NCBI GenBank assembly: GCA_030141605.1
Contig: JAQGDQ010002371.1
Location: 318,547 to 382,546, forward strand
Reading direction: 5' to 3'
DNA from: Tubiluchus corallicola
Taxonomy: Eukaryota; Priapulida; Priapulimorpha; Priapulimorphida; Tubiluchidae
Length of the DNA stretch: 64,000 nucleotides
Shown here: positions 11,201-22,392 of the stretch, piece after piece
Layout: each line of letters starts with the position of its first letter
How positions within the stretch are numbered: the first letter of the stretch is position 1
Translations under genes and position numbers: made by a program
Notes under the pieces: model-generated
Database searches by the model: none
What the model was told of the DNA's origin: nothing
The model's input: the letters and a program-made list of their open reading frames with translations, nothing else

Positions 11201-14200
11201 GATTCACCCTGCCCTTTTACTCCTGTTTTTGGTTTTATTACATTACCTGGTTTAATTACTTTTGATACTTCATTCTGCGCTTTTTGTGGACTACATGTGC
11301 TCTTGTTATCCTGTGACATAGCTAAAAAGGTAGAAGATGGATGTTTTGCTTCTGCATGTTGCAAAGCAGTTGCGGTTTTCTCTGTAGCAGTCCACTTTAT
11401 GAAATCCTCTATCTCGATTCTGCTTATTTTCACGTTTTTTGGTAGCAGGTAGTCAGAATCTGTAAAAGCAAGCCAAGGGTTTAATTCTTCTTCTGAATTT
11501 TTTATATGCTTTGTCTTTTTCTTTGCTTTTTCCACAACCTCAAATCTATCACCAACATCAACCGGATAAGCAAAACCATGATTTAAACCCTTCGTGTAAT
11601 CATCATAAATAGTTTCATCAGTAGATGATTTGGAATTTTTGTCCTTATCTCCCTTGAGCTTTTTATCTTCCCATAATTTCTCAACCTCAATTGTTCCGTC
11701 TTGGCCATGTTTAAGCTTACATTGAGATTGTTTTGGTTTCTTCTTGATTTTGGACATCTTATCTGTGGCACTGTCTTCGTTATAAGGACTTGTTGTTTCT
11801 GATTTTTTGACATCTGGGGATTTATTTTTTGCCTCAAGCTGATTATGCGGCATTTCGTTTACGTCATCACTGTCTCCTTCATTTCCTAATCTTCCATTCG
11901 ATCTAGTGGAGCTGTAACTGCCATCTAGTTTTTTTGAATTTTCTCGGTGACGTCGCTTTTTTTCACGCTTCCTGGCTTTTCTGGCCTTATCGCGCTCTTC
12001 GGATTTTAATAACTCGTTCTCATGAACAGCAGCCAATTGTTGCTCGACTTCGTTAAACTTTGCTTCAAAGGCTTCCCACAGCCTCTTAATGTGTGCCTTT
12101 TCATCTTCTTTGTGTGAAATGCAATACATTCGTTCAAAAGTCGTAAGAAATGGTTTCAACTTGTGATAGTTGTTCTGGAGCCACTTGAAACCTTCTGGTG
12201 CATCGCAGAGAGCAACTACTATCACGAGGCTGGTCACCAGGACTTGAAGATTTTCCATGTGACCCTTTGAGTATTTTACAGCTACTTTGATAAAAAATTC
12301 CAGTTTAGATTTGTCTATCAGGTAAGATGCAAAACGATTGTCTATCGTATTGTCTTCATTAAGGATCAGCTCTTTGCAGAATGTGCAAGATGCCAGAACA
12401 ATTTCTTCTTGTGTCATGAACCTTTGGATGACCTGTATAGTAGCATCCAGTGTTTCGTATTCATCCATGTGATGTTTTACGTCTGGACTTCTTTTTAAAA
12501 CGGCCGTCAGGCTTGGATAAAGATACTCCGTGTAAAACCGTGAAGCGCTGCGTGCTTTTGGATCTAACATTCTCTCTGTTCTATTCTGAAAATGTAAAGC
12601 TTTATAAGAAACGACTTAGACAAAAAAGTGTGAACTTCTCTTTGAAACTGCAGGCTGAAATGTTGTGGATGCGGATGACCACACTACTTTTCGCCATTCA
12701 CCCAATGCAATATTTCATTTCAAACACACTGCAGCGGAGCCTACTTCTTTGCTTGTAGAAGACCGAAAGCAGCGTAGTGAACGACACTTCAGGCTGCAGT
12801 TCAAAGCAGAGGTTAAGTTTTAATTGACATAACTGTATGGCTTCGTTTGCAAAAGATAGGCAGTCATAGGTCTGATCTGAAATACTGGTGCGCCGTAAAG
12901 CAAGTAGCTCGTACGGAAAATGGAATTTACTACCAAGCAAGGACTATAACAAGTGACCAAGTGTTGAACAAATCAGAACGGATCTTTCTTCACTAGAGAA
13001 AGAAGAAAAGAGAAGGAGAAACATAGCGATGTGCAGCACAGTACCCACAGTTAATTAGTGCTTAAAAATGTATTTTGTTCACTATTTTAAAAACAACTAA
13101 ATGGTATTTGTTTTAGTTATACGTAAAAAACAACTAGCTAGTCCAAAACTGACATCCACTTTTTCATTGTTTTATTTGTTTTTTCGACGCTGCGTCAGGA
13201 AATGATAACCAATTTGAGCATTTTTATGAATTAACCGCATTATTTTTGAAAAGCTAATTAGCTGCTTTTTAGTAATATAGAGACGTGTCTTAAAAGTGAA
13301 AGTTTAATAACCAACAAAATTTCGTTCTTACCTTAATGTAAACTGATATACATGTGTTACAATCTTTTGGACTGCATTTGCATTCTTTCCATAGCGTTTC
13401 CTTCATCTTTGGTACTTTACTGACCAATGCCAGGCAAACAGGGGTAATCCCAGCCTAAAAATATCAGAAACATAAATTGTGTATGCAAAAACTAATTACC
13501 CTTATCAATGACCAACATTCATATATGGCAAATGCAATGGCTACATACGACAAATACACTTTTTTCTCATTTATAGCAAAACATTAAAACAAACAAGCAA
13601 ATGTGCAAACAATTAAACAAACAAATAAACAAACATATATAAACAAATTACAACCACAAATGAAAACAGATTTGGCATCACTTCTGACATTTGGGGCTAG
13701 GCGACCGAGATTTTAGCAGAGCCTCATAGGCTAGGTTAAAGTCTTTGGCCTGTTAATAGCGTTCATTATTGACACAAACGCAAATTATACGTGTAGTAAA
13801 AAAACTTGAAGCCATTGCGTGAGCTTGCGCGTTACAACAAAATTGGTAAGTACTTAGTACTAGTTATTGGTACCTTATTTTCCAGAAGAGCGTTACATTT
13901 AGCTTCAAGTAGCTTAAGCAGTACTGCTGGATAGCCGTTTTCTGCCGCTAGATGGAGTGCGGAATTACCATCGGCGTACCGCTGCAAGTTTTTAAATTTG
14001 TTCACATTGGGTCGTTTAAGAAGAAAATCAACACAGCTTTCCCAGCCTCTTTCAGCAGCTATAATGAGTACTGTTTCACCTAGCTAAAGCAAAATGTATG
14101 ATTCAGAATTGTAGCTTGGTTGCTAACACATAGGTTTTCGTATCGACGTAAACAATTGTTTGCAAGGTCTTGCTACATAATTACTGTTTATTTGTTTGCA

Positions 14201-17200
14201 ACCTTACCAAGCAAGAATAGCATAAGGAAATTTAAACAAAACAAACGCCCTGCTATTCATCATGCACTATTAAAAATTAATGAACAGCTAATAAATATTC
14301 GCGCTGGTGACTCAGCTAAAAGAGCCCATTTATAGCTAGTGCGGAAATGGCGCGCTGTCACTAAAACAATGAATTATTAACAAAAAGCGACTACATAAAT
14401 TATATTTTGCAAATGCATGAGTGCAGAACTTTTCGTGAGTGACTGTACGTAAGCCATACAGGAAAACATAGGAAACTGTGGTAGTACGTCGACGATTATG
14501 GTGCCTTGACGATCTGCTCTTTTTGAATTACATGTAGTTAGTAGTGAAAATTTGTCCAATAATTAAAAATACTTTGTGTTATCCGAATATACTTTAAACA
14601 TTCATTTACGCTCTTGCTTTTAATTGTCGAAATGTCTGATAATAACTTTTTGCTTCACTTCTTTGCCGAAGTCTTATTTCTTTGATTTCACTTCCCCTTT
14701 GCAGCACATGCTAAAACAAAGCCCGTTTCCTTACTTAGACTTTTTTATTCAGTTTAGCACTCTGCAAGCCAGGATCCAGCATTCATTGACAGATCTTACT
14801 TAATGTAGCTGCCGTGGTAAGACCAGAACCTATTTTATTGTGAAGGGTAATTCTCTAAGATATCTTTGTCAACATTGGTTCTACATATAATACGTCCTGC
14901 TTCAACAAAACAAATGATTCATGGGCAGCGTTGTAGATGAGACCGCCCAAAGGCAGTATTTCAGGTAGTCACGCACTTAGTTGCCGACCAAAATCAACGC
15001 CAAACACACGGGCAATTCTCCCTCAAAACACAACAGTGATTATTACACACACAGTAATCAATAAACAAATCCGCATGTTATCAGTAGTATCACTTTACAA
15101 GTGTATGATAAATGCTTGTGAAACTGAATCCATAACCTCTTATATGACAAGCACATCCGATATTACCATATAAGAAACTCTGGCCCATACACGAAAACAG
15201 TCCATTTATGGCATTCTAGTCCTATAATCTTAATTTTTTGTTTCTTTATATTAGTTCATAAAAACTGACGTCGATGGTAAATCACTATTTAATAAAAGAG
15301 AAGATAAAAGAAAAGATTAAAGTTTATTAAATACCACAACTAAATACGATGCAACAGGGTTGCTCTCTTTTCTCGTTCGCCTGCCAATATCGTGTCTGCC
15401 AATATAGCCTGCTAATTCGCCTGCCAATAATCTAACCCATCAACATGAGCAATAGTGCTGCCCAGCATGCGTGCAACAATAGCAAAGCATATATTTCAAA
15501 GGTAGAGATGATGTTGTACCTTGGTTAGATATCAAAGGTGAAACGATGGCAAATTAAAAAAAAACAATTATGCTAGGATGGAAGTCAACCGATATACCTA
15601 AAACGGAACCTGGGTATTGAAGACTTGAATATCCTTCACTTGTGGGTAATACTTTCTTTCATTGCCTGACACCTAGAACTTTTTTATTGAAACATGTAAT
15701 AATACTTCGAATTTGATAGCTAGTTCTAGGAATGGAATTACGGGAATGGTTTACCTTATTAGCGTAGCTAAAATCAATGTGGGGTTCATGGTTAATCAGC
15801 AGTGAAAAATTGGCCGCATTTCCATTCTTTGTAGCCATCATGATCGCGTTGGAACCATCCTATAAAATGGAAAAAATGAAAAAAAACATTCTAGTAACAA
15901 ATTTCATGTTAATTAAAAGAAATTTGTTGACTAACCAATAAAAATACGTGCTCGAGCAACTGTGTTACATAAAGGCCGAACAAAAGCGTGGACAGATAAG
16001 CGAACAATTAATTTCACAAAAACAAATCTATAAAGAAATTAACTAATGCATTAATGAACGATCGACAAATAAATGATTAAAGAATTAACAATAGACAGAA
16101 CATAACTCGCATAAACAATTGATAGAATGGCTAAACTTAAACAGCAAACAAATTAAAAAGTGAACCGACAAATCGCTGCCCAGCAGATGTTCCATTAAGA
16201 AGGTGAAAAAGTATACGAAAGCAAGAGTTGGGCAAACTATCAAATGAAAAAAGGATAGACACAGACAGAAAAAAATGGCTAGACAAATATTCAAATTTCT
16301 TTTGCTGCCAAAATTAACTTACCAAAGACGTGGCATTTACGTCAGCTCCAGCTTTCAGCAATCTCTCAGTGATTTCTGGCCAGCTGTGTTTGCAAGAAAC
16401 CAGTAAGGCTGTGGCTCCATCCTGTAATAAAATTTTGCAATATCTCTTGACTTTTTCGATAAAACTATTCAGCAGACACGTAGCCAGGGGGGAGCCTGAA
16501 AACTTCCCCTTCACTGAATTTAAAAAAAATTATGAATGTTTTGTTTCCTAGTTGTCCGATGGATCGTATTAAACAATTGAAGAATTAACGAATAAACAAC
16601 ATTTGATTTAATGTGCTAACATTTTTATTTGTTATGTGTATTTTCTCTTTCAAATGCTTTTTGTGGTTAAACTTTTAAAATACTATTTATATGCTTCTTT
16701 CGCGAGAGCTTCTGAAAGCATGTGACAAACAACAGTTTCCTAAATTATGTTTACTGTTGACAATAGGTGTTGTCATTCCAGTGTCTATAAGCACACCAGA
16801 AAGAACTTTCTCTGACTTACCTGTGCCTTATTTTCCGCGCCAATTTTCCTGTGCTATTTTTACCTGTACCATTCGTTTTTGTCTCAAAAAATTTGCTTAG
16901 CTTGAGTGCAACATTGAGTTAAAGATTTACGTTGCGTACTTCACTTTACTCAAGGCGTACCAACCTATGTTAACCCGCGTAGCTTGCGTGGTATAGTTTC
17001 AAATGTTTTACTCAAGACACTAAATTTGAATCATCTTTAAAAATTTGTCACTATTGAACACATAATTTACGACAAGCAGTTATGAAATCTAGTTAATGAC
17101 CGTAACTTGTTATGTGTGCCACAAAATTATTTATAAGAAAAAGTAACTCAAAATAAATTTATATCTCTTGCGTAATTATGTAACTTTCGCAACATAAACT

Positions 17201-19539
17201 AAATAGTATAGAAGTTCAAACAGTAGCTCAGTTTTTATAGCACGCATAAATTCATAACAATAACAAATAAAGTTATCGTTCTTACAGTTAATTTTTATGC
17301 CATTCTTTACTTATTTGTAGTAGATCCTACATGCACTTGGCGCGAAATTTGGTACGGAATTACGGTACGATATTTTATCGTACTAGTACGATACGATTCG
17401 ATTTTGTAGGTCCGGCACGGAATTATGGTACGGTATTTTTTAGAGGTACGAAGTGCGGTATTTTTCGTACCGTACCGTGCCGTACTGCCAGCCATGCCCA
17501 CATGTACCTGAACAAAGACGAAATAGACATTGAAAATGTAATACAGGGGTTTGCAGACCTCAAAAAGGCACATTATTTTATAAGTTACAGTTACAAATAA
17601 TTTTGTAATTTATTCTATTGTAATTACGATGAACTTTAAGTAAACTCTACCTTTAATAAAAATTGAAAACAAAACTTTACTTTTAATTATACATGGCGAA
17701 CCCAATTTGTTTACGAGGTATGGGAGTGCAAACTGTATTAGACTACACAGTACATCTATTAGTGACTACCTCATTCCCACTCCCATGGACTGAGCTCCGA
17801 AATTCAATTTAAGCATTGGACCAGATAGGTGTTACTGCCTCATTAAAGGGTGAGTACTACCTCTCGCAATGACCTAGGTAAATTGATAGATAAAACCACA
17901 GCTTGATGACCTGTAGAAGCGTTTTTCTCAGTTGGCCACAGATTGACGGGCCGATTTGTCAGCCAAGCGAAAACCTCGAGCAGTGGCCAGTGAATGGATA
18001 GGAGGCGCCGATACAATATTCCTGCTGAGGAATTTATCTGTCATACTGCTTATGAATATTCAAATAAAAGTCTTAGTAAACTGCTCAGCCTTTTCTATTT
18101 AGAATAACCTTAAAATTGCAATGTCAAGCAAACAGGTGATTTTTATATTAGTTTGTTAACAAAGTCGATGTTAATATCTTAATACATGAGCTTAGTGACC
18201 AAGATTAAGCAAAATCATGGTTGGAGACTATTAACACCACCGCGTTCTGTGCGATTGTATTCAAACTGTTTTCCTCTTAGAGGGACGATGCATTCACATC
18301 CGAATATGCAAAAATCATACCGGCATAGTATTACAGCTTAGAATATTAGAACCGATAGTGATAATTGATAATTCCGCCATCACCATCCACATTAAGTAGG
18401 CGCTAGCATTGAGTATTGTAGACCAGCTTGAAAGTGCCAAACTGTATAAAAATCAACTGTTAGCTGAAAGAATGCAGTTTACGGTAGCAACATGTTTAGA
18501 GATACGAAGGGTCTACTTACGTCATTGAAGCTAGCGTTGACGCAACTCTTATCTTCTATGAGCTTTTCTACAGCTTTTACGTGGCCGACAGAAGCAGCGA
18601 CTAATAATGTTGGATACGGAAAATCCTGCAAAATAAAAGAAATAAGAAAGCATGTCCGGGATTTCGCAAATTCACGGAGAGAACGTCGTTACGGTTCATT
18701 AAGTAACAAAAGATTCGTTATGGAACAGTATTATGTATCAAAGTAATACAGGGGTTGGTCTTGGTCTGTGGGTAGGCCCTGAAGACCAGACCCCAGATAG
18801 ACCAGCCGTAGACCACAGACAGACCAACCAGATCTGTGACAAATGAGATTTCAGATAAATCAGAAACCCCAGACTGATCAGCCACAAATTACACTACAGA
18901 TATATTAGATTTCAAACAGATCAGTAAAATCAACCACATACCAGACCTCTGTCGACCTTATAAGGACGTTATATTTTTAACAGCAACAACAACAACAAGA
19001 ATAAACAACGGCTTCTACTAAAGTATAAAAACACCGTTGATTTGAAATTTGCAAACAGGATTAACCAAAATGTAAGACGACTGAGAGACATGTAGTGCAG
19101 TTGATATCAAGAAACTTTTTCGATGTTTAGTAGATGAGTGTTCATACACACTATAACTGTACAAAAATCACACGCTCAATAATTTTACTTTTTACGACAA
19201 TTGTGGTTAAACGTACCCAAGGGAAAAAAGCTAAGGGTTAGAGCTAATATTAACACACTTGGCTATGACAGACCAAGATAATAATATTTATCTGACCTAT
19301 CATAACAAAAAAACTAGCTGCTATAGCTACAAGTTACTGCGTTTCACAAGAATTACCAAATTTTCAAAAGAAATAGTTCCTCTAGGGTCCAGTCGGTTTT
19401 CTTTCATTAATTCATCTAGGGCTAATCGAACATTCTCGGCTGTCACATCTACTTCTTTCTTATCCTTCTTCTTGCGAGTTCCGCATTCAGCGTCTTCAGC
19501 TTTCACTACAGGTGAGTTTTTTCTTTTTATTTCAGTCAT
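7025..19539 (-). CDS. RNase L-like protein: ankyrin repeats, giant linker, pseudokinase, KEN domain
   Basis: Nine exons join in frame: 19539-19357, 18625-18521, 16421-16323, 15859-15755, 14083-13874, 13454-13332, 12585-8354, 8241-8085 and 8002-7025, giving 2,063 residues. All junctions are GT-AG. Domains are six ankyrin repeats (about 62-275), a linker (276-1685), a kinase-like fold (about 1680-1935) and a KEN domain (about 1940-2060). In vertebrates this order occurs in RNase L (741 residues, nine ankyrin repeats), which is activated by 2-5A and cleaves RNA. IRE1 shares only the kinase-KEN part. The KEN segment is closer to RNase L than to IRE1 (W-T-x-x-V-N-x-C, IRFGRNL, RDPxxY, FPLVVIYMY). 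Here HRD reads HGG and the catalytic KEN histidine reads tyrosine, so both activities may be lost. The start is the first ATG of the most upstream exon found; a further 5' exon is possible. Confidence 0.88.
8354..12585 (-). CDS. RNase L-like gene, exon 7: 4,232-nt linker exon
   Basis: This single exon encodes residues 276-1686 without a stop. The first 190 residues or so look folded and helical (hydrophobic heptad-like, few Ser/Asn). A strongly basic stretch follows at about 473-494 (KARKREKKRRHRE), a likely nuclear signal or RNA-binding patch. The rest is mostly disordered: rich in Ser, Asn, Thr, Glu and Asp, with Pro-rich patches at about 1371-1451 (PPPP, PPPGIE). A short motif QMSTP-x-E occurs twice, at about residues 1504 and 1621. 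The exon ends FFIGK in phase 2, at the start of the kinase-like fold. The donor is GTAAAT. I recognise no known domain in the linker. Confidence 0.85.
13332..18625 (-). CDS. RNase L-like gene, exons 2-6: ankyrin repeat block
   Basis: Exons are 18625-18521 (35 codons), 16421-16323 (33), 15859-15755 (35), 14083-13874 (70) and 13454-13332 (41). All start and end in phase 0, and most begin D-G-x-T or similar. Each of the shorter ones encodes one repeat and the 70-codon exon encodes two. Typical ankyrin marks are visible: LLVAASVGHVKAVEKLI, ATALLV-x-C, LLKAGADVN, and ALHLAAENGYPAVLLKLLE. The last repeat (residues 235-275) is degenerate and Cys/Lys-rich. In RNase L the ankyrin repeats bind 2-5A; whether these bind it cannot be told here. 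Confidence 0.88.
16818..16872. repeat. Iterated CCTGTGCCATTTTT-type motif, partial MITE end
   Basis: Variants of CCTGTGC(C)ATTTTTAC recur about every 16 bases here, inside an intron of the RNase L-like gene. They match the right-end repeats of the MITE-like element at 26545-27338, so this is probably a fragment of the same family. Confidence 0.55.
17331..17505. repeat. TACGGTACG-rich quasi-palindromic repeat
   Basis: The motif GGTACGG and its relatives recur in both orientations across about 170 bp, for example TCGTACTAGTACGA and CGTACCGTACCG. The segment can fold on itself. The open frames on both strands (Tyr-Arg-Thr-rich) are by-products. It lies in an intron of the RNase L-like gene and is probably a non-autonomous element end or a palindromic satellite piece. 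Confidence 0.7.
17900..18060 (+). pseudogene. Possible hAT transposase C-terminal remnant
   Basis: The plus strand reads PVEAFFSVGHRLTGR, reminiscent of the C-terminal dimerisation motif of hAT transposases (P-x-E-R-x-F-S, then R). A stop follows after about 27 codons. The essential arginine after the glutamate is replaced, and the piece is short, so the call is weak. Confidence 0.3.
18748..18950. repeat. Degenerate CAGACC/GATCAG repeat tract
   Basis: CCAGAC, TAGACCA and CAGATC variants recur across about 200 bp of intron just upstream of exon 2 of the RNase L-like gene. No coding frame is present. It looks like an old tandem or low-complexity repeat. Confidence 0.5.
19357..19539 (-). CDS. 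RNase L-like gene, exon 1 (N-terminal lysine-rich leader)
   Basis: This exon gives 61 codons from ATG to a GTAATT donor and ends in phase 0, matching the next exon. The peptide is charged, with a basic cluster TRKKKDKK at about residues 21-28. It ends in RGTISFENL and has no signal peptide or membrane segment. The basic cluster could be a nuclear localisation signal, but that is inference. Confidence 0.7.
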
Positions 19540-22103
19540 TGCATTTACATTGAAGGTAAAAATTGAAACGTTTGTTTCTCTGCTCTGCTAAGAAGCGCGC
19601 TTACAAAGTTAAAACGTTCTTAAAAATAATTATTCTAAAACGCACGCGTTCAAACTTCTGTAGAAAAGCTTGGTTGTTTCTAGGGGAAGATTTGATGTGT
19701 TTTTCTTTGTGATGTAAGCAAATTGGGGTGCTGAGGTAGAATTTCCATTTTCAGAAGCAAAAGGCTATTAAAGAAGCGTTGCTTCTTTTAATTCAATAAT
19801 AAATTGCCTCACGTAGTAACGTCTATTTTTATGCAAATCGCCCCCTAAAAAGATTAGTGCGTAAAGGGGCTACGTACGCCAGCTCCTAAAAACATAGAAC
19901 TACAAGTAATTTGTTTGTGGTACATTTGCTAACGTTCTTTTTAAAGGCGTGAAATAACAATGTTCTGGTAATTCTAAAATTACCAGACGAAAAATGATAG
20001 ATGTACCAGCTGCTACTGATCTGCGTTTTGCATAAGATAAAATATGATGGCGATAAAAGGTTTAAGTAACAAAAACAGCAAATTTTATCACCTATAATTA
20101 TGCTGTCACTGTGCCTGTACAGTTTTTTGGTTCAGTTGTCACGTATAATGACAAAAATCGCTGTATTAGCACAATTGCATATATTTAGTATAAGCCTATA
20201 ACAAATTTTAAAGCACAAGATTATAAAAATACGGAAACTAAAAAAAATTCATGGGGTCATCGGAGACAGTGTTTATAGTGAGCTTCCATTTTACAGTTTT
20301 CTGAAATGCAGGCTGGCTGTTCGTCTAACAAAACTTCTTCCAAAATCTTCAACACTAATTCAAGCGTCACTTAAGCTTGAAAAAATATCGGATAGATTGG
20401 GACACTCGTAGATTCCTGGAAGATGTTGGCTTCTAGGAAATCTAAATAATCCCTTATATAATACCTACCGGGAAAATCGTTGGAGGAAGAAGAAACGCAG
20501 TTTATCCTAGTCTTCATCCATATATTTATTAAATGAGACTAGCTCTGTTTAACTTAAGCCTTTAAGCTGGCTATCATTACCACGTATACTCAGATATTTT
20601 CTGACTTTGAAATAAATATATCGTGGGAGACAGAATTAAAATTTAGAATAGCAAAAACCGTTCAAAAACATTTTATGCGCGAACGATGAACTATACAAGT
20701 AATGTGGTTATTGATTACATTCCATGTGCATAATTTCTCATTATCCCCTCGCAACAAAATTGCATGAGAGGATATAGTAATGCCCTCTGTTTGTAGCTGT
20801 CTGTCCATCCAAGTGTGCGTCCGTTATTCCGCCATTTGCTTTGTGGACAAATTTCAAGCCAAATCCATAAGCAAGCCGTCGACTTTAATTGGGGTCTCAG
20901 TGTCAAAGGTCAGAGTCACAGGATCTATTGCACATAATAGTACGACGGTTCGTTGGGAGGAGATGGTCGCTTTGCGGTCCATGTTTACTTTGCTGTATTG
21001 TTGAGAGAAGCCATTTGCTGACCATTGTAGAAATGTAGAAACGTTTTCAAAAGTAGCGTTTTGTAATAAGCCATAGAAATCTCTCCAAGAAACCCGTACT
21101 TACAATTTCGCAAAATATATTTGAGCAAAATTTTGAAAACGTCGGTTGGCTGAGATCACTAAAACGTCGGCAGCGGGAAGTAAGCTAATTAATAGTGTCT
21201 TATTCAGTATATGTGCAGTCAATAATTCATTCAAAAATATATTATATTATTATTATTATATTAAAATTATTAATACAAATTAATTAATAACAATATTTAT
21301 TCATTAATAGTTTGCCATTCAGTTAGCTGGTCACCCATCAATAAGCAGCCAGTAACTGACATTTCTGGCATAAAAAGTAATAAAAAGGCCAAAGATTCAC
21401 AGTAATTTAGTACTTAGCATTCTGTTACCTTAAAATGTTTGTGCTTTCCCTATAATTATTAATTATGGCATAAACTTATGCTCTTACACTTTGTCAAATT
21501 TTTTTATAGCATTGCCTATAGATCTAATGTATTTGGCCTTGCATATTTCATTCAGTGAAAGCCTCCATGAATATAAAAAAAATATGTACCTCTTAGTTAT
21601 TAAAGCAGTTTCCTGAGGCAGTCAAAATATTTCATCTGGTAAATACTACAAGATTTACTAGTGCACAAACACAGACACACAAATATATTCATTTATTTCT
21701 TCCTACTATAACAAATCACAAATTAAAGAAATACCTAAACCTCAAATTGAAGCAAAAAGCAGACACCTTTTATTTAAATCAACACTGTTTAGCATATCAG
21801 AATATTTTAATGCTAATTAGTCAACAATATACAAGTCTATGTTATTAGCTTAATTTTATAGTAGACTTTACTTGAATTGTACATACGACTAGAAACATTA
21901 AAACAGACCCAGTGAATTGTTACTCGTTGGTAAATTAAAAGAGCCACTAAACAATTATAAGAGCAAGTATTTCAATGATAAAATTATTTCTACACTATAA
22001 ATGCAAATATGATGCATACAGCAAAACCACAGTACAAGATTATGCAAGAATGTAAAAATGTCTAGTTATCACAGTTTTCTTTATCTTTCCAATGTTTGAT
22101 TAT
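19540..22103. other. Intergenic region between RNase L-like and EFHC genes
   Basis: About 2.5 kb separates the minus-strand EFHC stop from the start codon of the RNase L-like gene on the same strand. It should hold the RNase L-like promoter and the EFHC 3' UTR. No coding exon was recognised. An AATAAA on the minus strand at 21774-21769, about 330 nt past the EFHC stop, is a candidate polyadenylation signal. Confidence 0.5.
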
Positions 22104-22359
22104 TCATTCTGCAGAGATAAAAAATTGCTGGAACTTTTTGAAGTTGATGAGGTTGTCATCATAATCGGTGCATTGTGCAATAACCTGAAATAAATTTAAT
22201 ATTATTTATAACTAACTGTTTCTGATGTTGGACAGTAAACTGTACTCCATCCTTGATCAAGCCTGGCAATGTACTGTTGTTCAATCATAAGTGCTATGCT
22301 ATGTTAGTGTATTTTGCTTTATATATATATATTTATGTATATATATATATTTATATATA

Positions 22360-22392
<33 letters not shown>

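Noticed and set aside
17307-17600. Tyr/Arg/Thr-rich frames on both strands
   Set aside because: They are produced by the TACGGTACG repeat and have no other support.
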